Positions 1 through 8,032 of a stretch of DNA of 37,125 nucleotides are shown here, one piece after another. The DNA is taken from contig NZ_NKHG01000053.1 of assembly GCF_002744245.1 (NCBI RefSeq), forward strand, positions 1-37,125, in the 5' to 3' direction. Position numbers and translations under genes: made by a program. This DNA comes from Bacillus pumilus (GTDB lineage Bacteria; Bacillota; Bacilli; Bacillales; Bacillaceae). The first letter of the stretch is position 1; each line of letters begins with the position of its first letter. Under the pieces are notes generated by a model. It made no database searches. It was not told the DNA's origin and saw only the letters and a list, made by a program, of their open reading frames with translations.

Positions 1-4
1 TTTG

Positions 5-42
5 AAAGAGCACCCATCATAAAAGGGTGCTCTTTTTCTTTT
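5..42 (+). terminator. intrinsic terminator of an upstream gene
   Basis: An 11-bp perfect stem (AAAGAGCACCC at 5-15 with GGGTGCTCTTT at 25-35) is followed by a T-rich tail. It ends transcription of a gene outside the window and isolates the spoVF operon. Confidence 0.85.
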
Positions 43-59
43 CTCCTCCCGATTTGTTC

Positions 60-87
60 ACAGGCTGAATCCTCTCCTCATATGCTG
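60..87 (+). promoter_or_regulatory. candidate sigma-K promoter of spoVFA-spoVFB
   Basis: CATATGCTG at 79-87 resembles the sigma-K -10 element (CATANNNTA, one mismatch at the last base). An AC dinucleotide lies at 60-61, about 17 bases upstream, where the weak sigma-K -35 is expected. The spoVF operon is known to be mother-cell, sigma-K dependent in B. subtilis, so motif and context agree. The -35 is too short to be decisive on its own. Confidence 0.45.
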
Positions 88-145
88 AAAGGGAGATTCA
101 GAAAATATTACAGACTTTTTTAAATAAAGAAGGTGAACGGTCAGT

Positions 146-1048
146 ATGTTGAGCGGTTTAACGGTTGCAGTGATCGGAGGAGATGCAAGGCAGCTTGAAA
201 TTATACGCAAGCTGTCACAGCAGCATGCCAAAGTGTTTTTGGTAGGATTTGATCAGCTGGATCATGGGTTTATCGGTGCTGAAAAACTGAAAATGTCAGA
301 GCTTCCATTTGAACAGGTAGACAGTATGATTCTACCAGTATCAGGCGCAACAGATGAAGGCGTCGTTGCCACGGTTTTCTCAAATGAGAAGGTCGTGCTA
401 GAAACGAAATATTTAGAAAGAACCCCTGCACATTGTACCTTGTATTCAGGTATTTCGAATACGTACTTAGACAATCTGGCAAAGCAGGTGAACCGGAAGC
501 TTGTAAAGCTGTTTGAGCGAGATGATATTGCCATATATAACTCTATTCCAACAGTTGAAGGGATTATCATGATGGCCATTCAGCAAACGGACTATACGAT
601 TCATGGATCACATGTCGCTGTTCTTGGGCTTGGTAGAACAGGTCTCACAATTGCTCGCACATTTCGGGCATTAGGAGCGGACGTGAAAGTAGGTGCTGCT
701 GATACCGCGCATTTAGCGAGAGCCTTTGAAATGGGGCTTGATCCGTTTTCGATGGATCGCTTAAAAGAAGAAGTGACAGATGTTGATATCATCATCAATA
801 CGATTCCGAGCTTAGTATTAGATTCATCTGTCATCGTCAGCATGACACCAAAGACACTCATTTTGGATATCGCCTCGCGCCCAGGCGGAACAGACTTTGA
901 CTTTGCGCAAAAGCACGGAGTGAAGGCGCTTCTTGCACCAGGTCTTCCGGGGATTGTTGCACCAAAGACCGCAGGACAAATCATTGCAAAAGTGCTTTCT
1001 GGGCTCTTATGTGAACTTGCGGAGGAAAAAAGGGGGATGGAATCATGA
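146..1048 (+). CDS. spoVFA: dipicolinate synthase subunit A
   Basis: This is the dehydrogenase-like subunit (DpaA) of dipicolinate synthase. With SpoVFB it converts dihydrodipicolinate to dipicolinic acid in the mother cell, from where it is loaded into the spore core. The 300-residue product is about the length of the B. subtilis protein. It has an N-terminal segment beginning VAVIGGDARQLEII and a Rossmann nucleotide-binding motif GLGRTG at residues 161-166. Late conserved stretches include ASRPGGTDF and LLAPGLPGIVAPKTAGQI. The ATG is preceded by AAGGTG about ten bases upstream. Its last four bases overlap the start of spoVFB (ATGA), which implies translational coupling of the two subunits. 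Confidence 0.95.
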   Translation: MLSGLTVAVIGGDARQLEIIRKLSQQHAKVFLVGFDQLDHGFIGAEKLKMSELPFEQVDSMILPVSGATDEGVVATVFSNEKVVLETKYLERTPAHCTLYSGISNTYLDNLAKQVNRKLVKLFERDDIAIYNSIPTVEGIIMMAIQQTDYTIHGSHVAVLGLGRTGLTIARTFRALGADVKVGAADTAHLARAFEMGLDPFSMDRLKEEVTDVDIIINTIPSLVLDSSVIVSMTPKTLILDIASRPGGTDFDFAQKHGVKALLAPGLPGIVAPKTAGQIIAKVLSGLLCELAEEKRGMES

Positions 1049-1638
1049 CAACATTAAAAGGAAAAAGAATCGGTTTTGGTTTAACAGGTTCCCACTGTAC
1101 GTATGAAGCCGTTTTTCCGCAAATTGAAGCACTCGTTAAAGAAGGGGCTGAGGTGCGTCCTGTGGTGTCGTATACGGTGCAAAGTACGAATACGAGATTT
1201 GGAGAAGGAGCGGACTGGATTGAGCGGATTGAAAAACTCACAGGATTTCAAGCGATTGACTCCATCGTAAAAGCAGAGCCGCTCGGACCAAAACTTCCGC
1301 TTGATTGTATGGTCATTGCTCCTTTAACAGGCAATTCAATGGCAAAATTCGCAAATGCCATGACAGATAGTCCTGTTTTAATGGCTGCGAAGGCCACCAT
1401 TCGAAATCATCGTCCCGTCGTTTTAGGCATATCGACTAACGATGCATTAGGCTTAAATGGCACAAATCTCATGAGACTGATGTCGACAAAGAACATTTTC
1501 TTTATTCCATTTGGTCAAGATGATCCGTTTAAAAAGCCGACTTCCATGGTAGCGAATATGGACCTTCTATCCAAAACAGTAGAAGAGGCGCTCCAGCATA
1601 GACAAATTCAACCGATTTTAATTGGATCAAACGAATAA
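1045..1638 (+). CDS. spoVFB: dipicolinate synthase subunit B (flavoprotein)
   Basis: This 197-residue protein of the flavoprotein/UbiX-like fold (flavoprotein family) is the second subunit (DpaB) of dipicolinate synthase. The N-terminal GFGLTGSHCTYE segment is the typical phosphate/flavin loop of this family. The central stretch with PLTGNSMAKFANAMTDSPVL is also characteristic. The GGGGGATGG region just before the ATG supplies the ribosome site inside the end of spoVFA. No clear intrinsic terminator follows, so some read-through into asd is possible. Identification rests on family sequence and on the spoVFA-spoVFB-asd gene order. Confidence 0.95.
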   Translation: MTTLKGKRIGFGLTGSHCTYEAVFPQIEALVKEGAEVRPVVSYTVQSTNTRFGEGADWIERIEKLTGFQAIDSIVKAEPLGPKLPLDCMVIAPLTGNSMAKFANAMTDSPVLMAAKATIRNHRPVVLGISTNDALGLNGTNLMRLMSTKNIFFIPFGQDDPFKKPTSMVANMDLLSKTVEEALQHRQIQPILIGSNE

Positions 1639-1697
1639 TAGATTCACTAGAAAATCATGAAAGATTCAAAAAAGATACTTCAAGCCTTGCTTTTCTA

Positions 1698-1706
1698 TGG
1701 TAAAAT
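1698..1706 (+). promoter_or_regulatory. candidate extended -10 promoter of asd
   Basis: TGGTAAAAT fits an extended -10 (TGnTAAAAT). No good -35 sits 16-18 bases upstream, as is common for extended -10 promoters. It lies 72 bases before the asd start codon, in the only non-coding gap between spoVFB and asd. Confidence 0.4.
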
Positions 1707-1777
1707 AAAATGTAAAAAGTCATAGGATGACCATCCGAAAGAAAAGAATCATGGATGAGTCGGAAGGAGTTTTACTG

Positions 1778-2797
1778 ATGGGAAGAGGATTACATGTAGC
1801 TGTAGTTGGAGCGACTGGAGCTGTCGGTCAACAAATGTTAAAAACACTAGCTGACAGAGATTTTGAAATGGATACACTTACTCTACTATCCTCAAAACGT
1901 TCTGCTGGAACAAAAGTGACATTCAGAGGCCAAGAGTATACCGTTGAAGAAGCAACACCTGAAAGCTTTGAAGGGGTCAACATTGCATTATTCAGTGCTG
2001 GAGGAAATGTTTCCAAGGCGCTAGCTCCTGAAGCAGTCAAACGAGGTGCAATTGTTGTAGATAATACAAGTGCTTTTCGTATGGATGAAAATACCCCTCT
2101 TGTCGTACCAGAGGTAAACGAAAAAGATTTGCATGACCATCAAGGGATCATTGCAAACCCTAACTGTTCAACGATTCAAATGGTGGCGGCATTAGAACCG
2201 CTTCGTCAGGCGTATGGAATGAAAAAAGTCATTGTGTCCACATACCAAGCAGTATCAGGTGCAGGACATGAAGCAATTGACGAACTATATAGCCAGACCC
2301 AAGCCATTTTAAATAAAGAAGAGGTTACACCAGAAGTCATGCCTTATCAAATTGCATTTAATGCGATTCCGCAAATTGATACATTTCAAGACAATGGGTT
2401 TACATTTGAAGAAATGAAAATGATCAATGAAACGAAAAAAATCATGCACATGCCAGAGCTAGAAGTAGCGGCTACATGTGTGAGACTTCCAATTGAAACA
2501 GGACATTCAGAATCTGTTTACGTTGAACTAGATGCAGACAGCGCAACAGTGGAAGACATGAAGTCAATTCTAAAAGATGCACCAGGTATTACGTTACTAG
2601 ATGATCCATCTCAGCAAATTTATCCAATGCCTGCAGATGCAGTTGGAAAAAATGACGTCTTTGTCGGCCGCATTCGGAAAGATTTGGACCGTCCAAACGG
2701 GTTCCATTTGTGGATTGTATCTGATAACCTGCTGAAAGGCGCTGCATGGAACTCCGTTCAAATTGCAGAAAGCTTAAAAGCACTAAAATTAGTTTAA
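1778..2797 (+). CDS. asd: aspartate-semialdehyde dehydrogenase
   Basis: This enzyme reduces aspartyl phosphate to aspartate semialdehyde with NADPH, the branch point to lysine/DAP, threonine and methionine. The product from this ATG is 339 residues. It has the nucleotide loop GATGAVGQ (11-18), the catalytic cysteine in NPNCST (C130) and the histidine in TGHSESV (H243). An upstream in-frame start at 1727 is possible, but ATG 1778 follows GGAAGGAG at good spacing and begins MGRGLHVAVVGATG as in B. subtilis. Compared with the 346-residue B. subtilis enzyme as I remember it, about seven residues are missing between MP and YQIAF (residues 189-191). Neighbours dapG and dapA form one pathway unit. 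Confidence 0.96.
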   Translation: MGRGLHVAVVGATGAVGQQMLKTLADRDFEMDTLTLLSSKRSAGTKVTFRGQEYTVEEATPESFEGVNIALFSAGGNVSKALAPEAVKRGAIVVDNTSAFRMDENTPLVVPEVNEKDLHDHQGIIANPNCSTIQMVAALEPLRQAYGMKKVIVSTYQAVSGAGHEAIDELYSQTQAILNKEEVTPEVMPYQIAFNAIPQIDTFQDNGFTFEEMKMINETKKIMHMPELEVAATCVRLPIETGHSESVYVELDADSATVEDMKSILKDAPGITLLDDPSQQIYPMPADAVGKNDVFVGRIRKDLDRPNGFHLWIVSDNLLKGAAWNSVQIAESLKALKLV

Positions 2798-2819
2798 CAT
2801 TCAATGGATGATGAGGACG

Positions 2820-2861
2820 AACAGAAGAGAGTTAGGCATCTTTCGCCTGCTCTCTTCTGTT
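2820..2861 (+). other. intercistronic RNA hairpin between asd and dapG
   Basis: A perfect 12-bp stem joins AACAGAAGAGAG (2820-2831) to CTCTCTTCTGTT (2850-2861). Its 18-base loop can pair further (AGGC with GCCT). No T-tract follows, so it is not a standard terminator. An mRNA processing or stability element inside the asd-dapG-dapA transcript is a reasonable reading. Confidence 0.7.
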
Positions 2862-2889
2862 ACGTCAGAATGAACTTGGAGTGAAAACA

Positions 2890-4104
2890 GTGAAAATAAT
2901 TGTCCAAAAATTTGGCGGTACATCTGTCAAAGATGATCAAGGTAGAAAAAGGGCACATGCACATATCTTATCTGCAAAAGAAAAAGGCTATAAATCGGTC
3001 GTCGTCGTTTCTGCAATGGGGCGAAAAGGAGATCCTTATGCGACAGATACGCTGCTTGGACTGATGTATGGCAGTGCTCAGCACATGACAAATCGAGAAA
3101 AAGATTTGCTCGTTTCTTGCGGTGAAAATATTTCAGCTGTTGTTTTCTCAAGTATGCTGAATGAGAATGGTCTAAAGGCTGTAGCGTTGACAGGTGCACA
3201 GGCAGGCTTTGTGACGGATCAAGAGCATACGAATGCGAAAATTATTGACATGAAGTGTGAACGTCTAAAGGCGGCACTTTCTGAGCATGATGTTGTCGTT
3301 GTTGCTGGGTTTCAAGGAGCCGCAAAAAATGGAGACGTGACAACGATCGGACGAGGCGGAAGTGATACGTCAGCTGCTGCTTTAGGGGCTGCATTGCAGG
3401 CAGACTTTATCGATATTTTTACAGATGTAGAAGGTGTCATGACAGCAGATCCTCGCATTGTAGAAAATGCAAAACCACTACGAGTTGTGACGTATACTGA
3501 AATTTGTAACCTGGCCTACCAAGGCGCAAAAGTCATCCACCCACGGGCTGTTGAAATTGCCATGCAAGCAAAAGTGCCAATGAGGGTCCGCTCAACATAC
3601 TCTAATGATGAGGGCACACTCGTGACGTCACACTACTCAGATAAAATGAGTCATGATGTGTATGATCGCCTCATTACAGGTATTGCACATGTTAATGATG
3701 TAACGCAAATCAAAGTCCCGGCAAAAGAAGGGCAATACAGCGTTCAAACAGAGGTCTTTAAAGCAATGGCAAATGCACAAATCAGTGTTGATTTCTTTAA
3801 CATTACACCGAGTGAAATTGTGTATACAGTGACAGGTGCAATGACTGAAAAAGCAACATCGATCCTAAAAGACCTCGGCTATACACCGGTTGTGACAACA
3901 AACTGTGCGAAGGTATCAGCTGTTGGAGCAGGGATCATGGGTGTGCCAGGTGTCACATCTAAAATTGTATCGGCTCTATCCGAGCAAAACATTCCGATTT
4001 TACAATCGGCTGACAGTCATACGACCATTTGGGTGTTAGTGCACGAAGAAAACATGAGAGCGGCTGTCAATGCTCTGCACGAAGTGTTTGAACTTTCAAG
4101 ATAA
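2890..4104 (+). CDS. dapG: aspartokinase I (diaminopimelate-sensitive)
   Basis: Phosphorylates aspartate, the first step of the aspartate pathway. In B. subtilis this isozyme is inhibited by meso-diaminopimelate and serves cell-wall and spore DAP/dipicolinate supply. The GTG at 2890 is preceded by GGAGTG and gives a 404-residue protein beginning MKIIVQKFGGTSV; the GTG nine bases upstream lacks room for a ribosome site. The kinase domain carries the signature KFGGTS (7-12), then TTIGRGGSDTSA and DIFTDVEGVMTADPR. The C-terminal third holds two ACT-type regulatory segments (around VQTEVFKAMANAQISVDFF and GVTSKIVSALSEQNIPIL). It sits between asd and dapA with no terminator on either side. Confidence 0.96.
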   Translation: MKIIVQKFGGTSVKDDQGRKRAHAHILSAKEKGYKSVVVVSAMGRKGDPYATDTLLGLMYGSAQHMTNREKDLLVSCGENISAVVFSSMLNENGLKAVALTGAQAGFVTDQEHTNAKIIDMKCERLKAALSEHDVVVVAGFQGAAKNGDVTTIGRGGSDTSAAALGAALQADFIDIFTDVEGVMTADPRIVENAKPLRVVTYTEICNLAYQGAKVIHPRAVEIAMQAKVPMRVRSTYSNDEGTLVTSHYSDKMSHDVYDRLITGIAHVNDVTQIKVPAKEGQYSVQTEVFKAMANAQISVDFFNITPSEIVYTVTGAMTEKATSILKDLGYTPVVTTNCAKVSAVGAGIMGVPGVTSKIVSALSEQNIPILQSADSHTTIWVLVHEENMRAAVNALHEVFELSR

Positions 4105-4134
4105 ATGTGATTGAATCATGATGAGGTGAAAAAA

Positions 4135-5001
4135 ATGAATTTCGGAAATATCGCAACAGCTATGATTACACCTTTTGATAAAAAAGGCAACATTGATTTC
4201 CAAAAGCTATCAATTCTCATTGATTACTTGTTAAAAAACGGCAGTGACTCTTTAGTCGTTGCAGGAACAACAGGCGAATCGCCAACTTTATCGACTGAAG
4301 AAAAAGTCGCTCTTTTTCAGCAATCGGTGAAATTAGCAAATGGTCGTTGTAAAATCATTGCAGGAACAGGCAGTAATAACACAAATGCGTCTATCAAACT
4401 AACGAAAAAAGCAGAAGAAGCGGGCGTTGATGCAGTGATGCTTGTCGTACCTTACTACAACAAGCCATCACAGGAAGGCATGTATGCACACTTTAAAGCG
4501 ATTGCCGAGTCTACATCTCTTCCTGTCATGCTTTACAATGTACCAGGAAGAACAGCTGCTTCATTAGCACCGGAAACAACCATTAAGCTTGCGCAAATAC
4601 CAAACATTGTCGCGATCAAAGAAGCAAGCGGCGATCTAGATGCAATGACAAAAATCGTTGCAGAGACGCCAGAAGATTTTGACGTATACTCAGGTGACGA
4701 CAGCTTAACACTTCCTGCTGTAGCTGTTGGAGCAAAAGGAGTCGTCTCTGTGGCCTCGCATATCGTCGGACTTGATATGCAGCAAATGCTAAAAAGCTAT
4801 GCTTCAGGTCAAACAGCCAATGCAGCATTGATCCATCAAAAGCTGCTTCCAATCATGAAACAGCTTTTCTCAGCACCAAATCCAACGCCTGTCAAAACAG
4901 CCCTTCAGCTGAAAGGACTAGATGTCGGATCAGTTCGTCTCCCGCTTTTGCCTTTGTCAGAAGAAGAGAGACTTGATTTAAGCAGCGTATTAAATAGCTG
5001 A
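4135..5001 (+). CDS. dapA: 4-hydroxy-tetrahydrodipicolinate synthase
   Basis: Condenses pyruvate with aspartate semialdehyde, the first committed step towards DAP, lysine and the dipicolinate precursor. The 288-residue product has GTTGESPTLS (44-53), the catalytic tyrosine in LYNVPGRT (Y134) and the Schiff-base lysine in AIKEASGD (K162). ATG 4135 follows GAGGTGAAAAAA. An in-frame TTG at 4111 would add eight residues but has no ribosome site. A strong terminator follows, ending the lysine gene group, so product for SpoVF and enzymes for its substrate are encoded side by side. Confidence 0.96.
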   Translation: MNFGNIATAMITPFDKKGNIDFQKLSILIDYLLKNGSDSLVVAGTTGESPTLSTEEKVALFQQSVKLANGRCKIIAGTGSNNTNASIKLTKKAEEAGVDAVMLVVPYYNKPSQEGMYAHFKAIAESTSLPVMLYNVPGRTAASLAPETTIKLAQIPNIVAIKEASGDLDAMTKIVAETPEDFDVYSGDDSLTLPAVAVGAKGVVSVASHIVGLDMQQMLKSYASGQTANAALIHQKLLPIMKQLFSAPNPTPVKTALQLKGLDVGSVRLPLLPLSEEERLDLSSVLNS

Positions 5002-5023
5002 TCAAAACAAAAAAATTCGTAAG

Positions 5024-5063
5024 CGGTCATTCTCAGATGTCCCTGAGTATGACCGTTTTTTAT
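5024..5063 (+). terminator. terminator after dapA
   Basis: CGGTCATTCTCAG (5024-5036) pairs with CTGAGTATGACCG (5043-5055), with one mismatch, around a six-base loop. TTTTTT follows. Confidence 0.9.
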
Positions 5064-5095
5064 ACATAAACGCTTTCTTAAAATGTGACTTCATC

Positions 5096-5125
5096 TTGTT
5101 TTCTAAAATTAGATTCAGTTATAAT
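5096..5125 (+). promoter_or_regulatory. sigma-A promoter of rnjB
   Basis: TTGTTT (5096-5101) and a perfect TATAAT (5120-5125) are separated by 18 bases. This lies between the dapA terminator and the rnjB ribosome site and gives a short leader. Confidence 0.7.
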
Positions 5126-5172
5126 AGCATTAAGCGATGATGGACGGGCTTGAGACTAGGAGGATAAGAATT

Positions 5173-6840
5173 TTGAAAAAGAAAAATACAGAGAACGTAA
5201 GAATTATTGCACTGGGAGGCGTTGGAGAAATCGGGAAAAACTTATATGTCATTGAGATTGATTCCGACATATATGTTGTAGATGCAGGCTTAATGCATCC
5301 AGAAAACGAAATGCTAGGCATTGACGTGGTCATTCCTGATATCTCCTACTTAACTGATCGAGCTGATCGGGTGAAAGCAATTTTTCTTACCCATGGACAT
5401 GATGAGGCAATCGGAGGCGTATTCCATTGCTTAAGTAAATTGTCTGTACCAGTATATGGAACAAAGCTGACCCTTGCGTTACTTCGAGAAAAATTAAAGC
5501 ATTATGGCTTCAATCAAAAAGCTGATTTGCGTGAGGTACATGCGAAATCGGTTATTACATTTGAAACAACAAAGGTTTCATTCTTTAGAACAAATCACAG
5601 TATCCCTGATTCAGTCGGGATCAGCTTCAAAACCTCTCTTGGTTCAATCGTATGCACAGGTGATTTTAAATTTGATCAAACCCCAGCGCTTAACCAAGCC
5701 TGTGACATCGGAGAGATTGCGAAAATCGGAAATAATGGCGTTTTAGCACTTCTTTCAGACAGTGCGAATGCTGAAAAACCAGGCTATACACCTTCTGAGG
5801 CGCTCGTCCAAGACGAAATCTCAAATGCGATGTACAATGCTGAAAATCGTGTGATTGTGGCTGTATCTTCATCAAATATTAACCGTGTACAGCAGATCAT
5901 TAATGCAACGAACCAAAATGGCCGTAAGCTTGCAGTTGCAGGTAAGAATATGATGACAACCCTTCAACTTGCGATCAAACTTGGTTATGTGACAGCAGAT
6001 GAAGAATTATTTGTACCAGTTCAAGAAGTGAAGAAAATGGCGAAAAATGATGTGGTCATCCTAACTGCTGGAAGTCACGGGGAACCGCTCGCTGCTTTAA
6101 CCAAAATGGCCAAACAAAATCACAAACAGCTTCATATCGAAAAAGATGATACCGTTGTGATTGCGTCTACACCTCTTCCTGGACAAGAGCTCACGTATTC
6201 AAAAACGGTTGATTTCCTAACAAGAAGCGGAGCACAGGTAATTTTTGCTCAAAAGCGTGTGCATGTCTCTGGTCATGGCTGTCAAGAAGAGTTAAAACTG
6301 ATGCTGAATTTACTCAAACCGAAGTATTTAATTCCGGTAAATGGTGAATATCGTATGCAAAAAGCACATTCCCGTATTGCTGAGGAAGTGGGAATGAAAC
6401 GTAGTGACATTTTCTTGATAGATAAAGGGGATGTTGTTGAATTTAGAGGACAGAACGTAAAGATCGGTGAAAAGGTTCATCAAGGTAACATTTTGATTGA
6501 CGGTCTTGGTATTGGTGATATCGGAAATATCGTTTTACGTGATAGACGCCTATTGTCTCAAGATGGCATCTTAATTGTAGTCATTACGCTCGATAAACAA
6601 AAGAAACAATTAATTTCTGGACCTGAAATCATCACAAGAGGATTTGTTTATGTGAGAGAATCCGAAGAGCTGATTGTGAAAGCGACAGAGCTAGTAAAAG
6701 GTATTGTTAAAGAGCAAACGGAAAACTCTGTTGTTGAATGGTCAACACTGAAACAATCTATGCGCGATGTATTAAATCAATTCTTATATGAAAAAACAAA
6801 ACGTAAGCCGATGATCATTCCAATTATTATGGAAGTGTGA
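5173..6840 (+). CDS. rnjB: ribonuclease J2
   Basis: A beta-CASP metallo-beta-lactamase ribonuclease that partners RNase J1 in 5'-3' mRNA decay and processing. I place the start at TTG 5173 (MKKKNTENVRIIALGG), nine bases after AGGAGGA, giving 555 residues as in B. subtilis; the longer frame from 5137 would begin before that site. The metal motif reads HGHDEA (74-79), not the HGHEDH of J1-type enzymes, so two metal-ligand positions are replaced. This is known for Bacillus J2 and fits its weak activity alone. Later motifs include SDSANAEKPGYTPSE, ITAGSHGEPLAAL and the VHVSGHG region. It has its own promoter and terminator and so is monocistronic. Confidence 0.95.
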   Translation: MKKKNTENVRIIALGGVGEIGKNLYVIEIDSDIYVVDAGLMHPENEMLGIDVVIPDISYLTDRADRVKAIFLTHGHDEAIGGVFHCLSKLSVPVYGTKLTLALLREKLKHYGFNQKADLREVHAKSVITFETTKVSFFRTNHSIPDSVGISFKTSLGSIVCTGDFKFDQTPALNQACDIGEIAKIGNNGVLALLSDSANAEKPGYTPSEALVQDEISNAMYNAENRVIVAVSSSNINRVQQIINATNQNGRKLAVAGKNMMTTLQLAIKLGYVTADEELFVPVQEVKKMAKNDVVILTAGSHGEPLAALTKMAKQNHKQLHIEKDDTVVIASTPLPGQELTYSKTVDFLTRSGAQVIFAQKRVHVSGHGCQEELKLMLNLLKPKYLIPVNGEYRMQKAHSRIAEEVGMKRSDIFLIDKGDVVEFRGQNVKIGEKVHQGNILIDGLGIGDIGNIVLRDRRLLSQDGILIVVITLDKQKKQLISGPEIITRGFVYVRESEELIVKATELVKGIVKEQTENSVVEWSTLKQSMRDVLNQFLYEKTKRKPMIIPIIMEV

Positions 6841-6844
6841 CCAG

Positions 6845-6879
6845 AAAGCCCAAGGAGCATAAGCTCTTTGGGCTTTTTT
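6845..6879 (+). terminator. terminator after rnjB
   Basis: AAAGCCCAAGGAGC (6845-6858) pairs with GCTCTTTGGGCTTT around the loop ATAA, with one G-T pair, and runs into TTTTTT. Confidence 0.9.
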
Positions 6880-6960
6880 GATGTGGCACGAGGAATGCGG
6901 ATGGAATATGACCTTCTTGTTCATAATAGGAGGAGAGTTTTTAGGAAAGGATGGAGACAA

Positions 6961-7689
6961 ATGGACGAAAAAAATGAACAGCAGCCTGAGCGAAAGCCTG
7001 AAGAAAAAGATAGCATTATGAGCAAAATACAGCAGCTTGGTGAAACAGCTGTCCCGCAACTGCCACAAGATACAAATATACATTGCCTCACCATTATTGG
7101 GCAAATCGAAGGTCACATGCAGCTTCCGCCACAAAATAAAACAACCAAATACGAACATGTCATCCCGCAAATCGTAGCAGTTGAACAAAACCCAAAAATC
7201 GAAGGCCTTTTAATTATTTTAAATACAGTGGGCGGGGATGTTGAAGCTGGACTAGCCATTGCCGAAATGCTGGCGTCTTTATCCAAACCGACTGTATCGA
7301 TTGTGCTTGGCGGCGGCCACTCAATTGGTGTCCCTATTGCTGTATCGTGTGACTATTCATATATTGCAGAAACAGCCACTATGACGATACATCCTGTGCG
7401 CTTAACTGGCCTTGTCATTGGTGTCCCACAAACCTTTGAATATTTGGATAAAATGCAAGAAAGAGTCATTAATTTTGTCACAAGCCATTCAGATATTACA
7501 GCAGAGAAATTTAAAGAGCTCATGTTCTCAAAAGGCAATTTGACAAGAGACATCGGGACAAATGTCGTTGGTCATGAGGCAGCAGAGTACGGACTCATGA
7601 ACGAAGTAGGCGGCGTAGGGCAAGCAATTAAAAAATTGAACGAACTGATTGGAGAGCGAGCATCTCAAAACGAGGGACTGATCCAATGA
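6961..7689 (+). CDS. tepA: ClpP-like serine protease (translocation-enhancing protein)
   Basis: A ClpP/crotonase-fold protein known in Bacillus as TepA (YmfB). It was first linked to protein export and degradation of signal peptides or spore proteins; its exact substrate is uncertain. ATG 6961 (MDEKNEQQ) gives 242 residues, close to the B. subtilis length, and GGATGGAG lies just upstream. A longer frame reaching back to 6868 crosses the rnjB terminator and is not credible. The fold is visible in [16 protein letters not shown]. The catalytic serine is in GGGHSIGVP (S121) and the histidine in MTIHPV (H144). There is no signal peptide, so it is cytosolic. The end overlaps ylzJ by four bases. Confidence 0.93.
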   Translation: MDEKNEQQPERKPEEKDSIMSKIQQLGETAVPQLPQDTNIHCLTIIGQIEGHMQLPPQNKTTKYEHVIPQIVAVEQNPKIEGLLIILNTVGGDVEAGLAIAEMLASLSKPTVSIVLGGGHSIGVPIAVSCDYSYIAETATMTIHPVRLTGLVIGVPQTFEYLDKMQERVINFVTSHSDITAEKFKELMFSKGNLTRDIGTNVVGHEAAEYGLMNEVGGVGQAIKKLNELIGERASQNEGLIQ

Positions 7690-7922
7690 TTTTATACACA
7701 CCAATACCTTATGAAGCCATTTACGCTGAGGAACATGGAGAACGCAAGCTGCAGAAGGTCCAAATTCAAGGCGTGCCAGTCATGGTTGAAATGAAAGAAG
7801 ACGAAGCGGAAATTGTTCAAGTGATGAGCACCAATCCAATGGATTTTTTGAATCAAGAGCTTGCACCAGGCAAGCGATTGAAGTTGCATTTAGGCACGAA
7901 TCAAACCGACTCATATGAATGA
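7686..7922 (+). CDS. ylzJ: YlzJ-like small protein
   Basis: This 78-residue protein belongs to the YlzJ-like family, always found between tepA and spoIIIE in Bacillus. Its function is not known. It begins [16 protein letters not shown] and contains the conserved [13 protein letters not shown] and PGKRLKL stretches. It has no signal peptide, membrane segment or catalytic motif that I can see. The ATGA overlap with tepA argues for translational coupling, so it may act with TepA; that is inference only. Confidence 0.85.
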   Translation: MILYTPIPYEAIYAEEHGERKLQKVQIQGVPVMVEMKEDEAEIVQVMSTNPMDFLNQELAPGKRLKLHLGTNQTDSYE

Positions 7923-7927
7923 TTCTA

Positions 7928-7936
7928 TGCTATAAT
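7928..7936 (+). promoter_or_regulatory. candidate extended -10 promoter upstream of spoIIIE
   Basis: TGCTATAAT is a perfect extended -10, beginning six bases after the ylzJ stop. I see no -35 at normal spacing. A terminator-like hairpin lies directly downstream, so its output may be conditional. Confidence 0.5.
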
Positions 7937-7959
7937 AAAGGGAAAACTTACAACAAGAT

Positions 7960-7986
7960 GCAGCCAAAACCAGGCTGCTTTCTTTC
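7960..7986 (+). terminator. terminator-like hairpin in the spoIIIE leader
   Basis: GCAGCC (7960-7965) pairs with GGCTGC (7973-7978) around AAAACCA and is followed by TTTTTCTTTC. It is short but GC-rich with a good U-tract. It can end the tepA-ylzJ transcript, or attenuate RNA starting at the extended -10 just upstream. Confidence 0.6.
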
Positions 7987-8032
7987 TGATCTTTCGGTAG
8001 GTTATATTTTCTTTCGTAGTAAGGTGATGAGT

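Noticed and set aside
5065..5078. A cre-like sequence CATAAACGCTTTCT upstream of rnjB.
   Set aside because: It lacks the TG at the left side and lies upstream of the -35. Such matches are expected by chance in AT-rich spacers.
6784..7188. A 134-codon frame on the - strand.
   Set aside because: It crosses the rnjB terminator and the tepA start, has no ribosome site, and is a shadow of well-identified genes.
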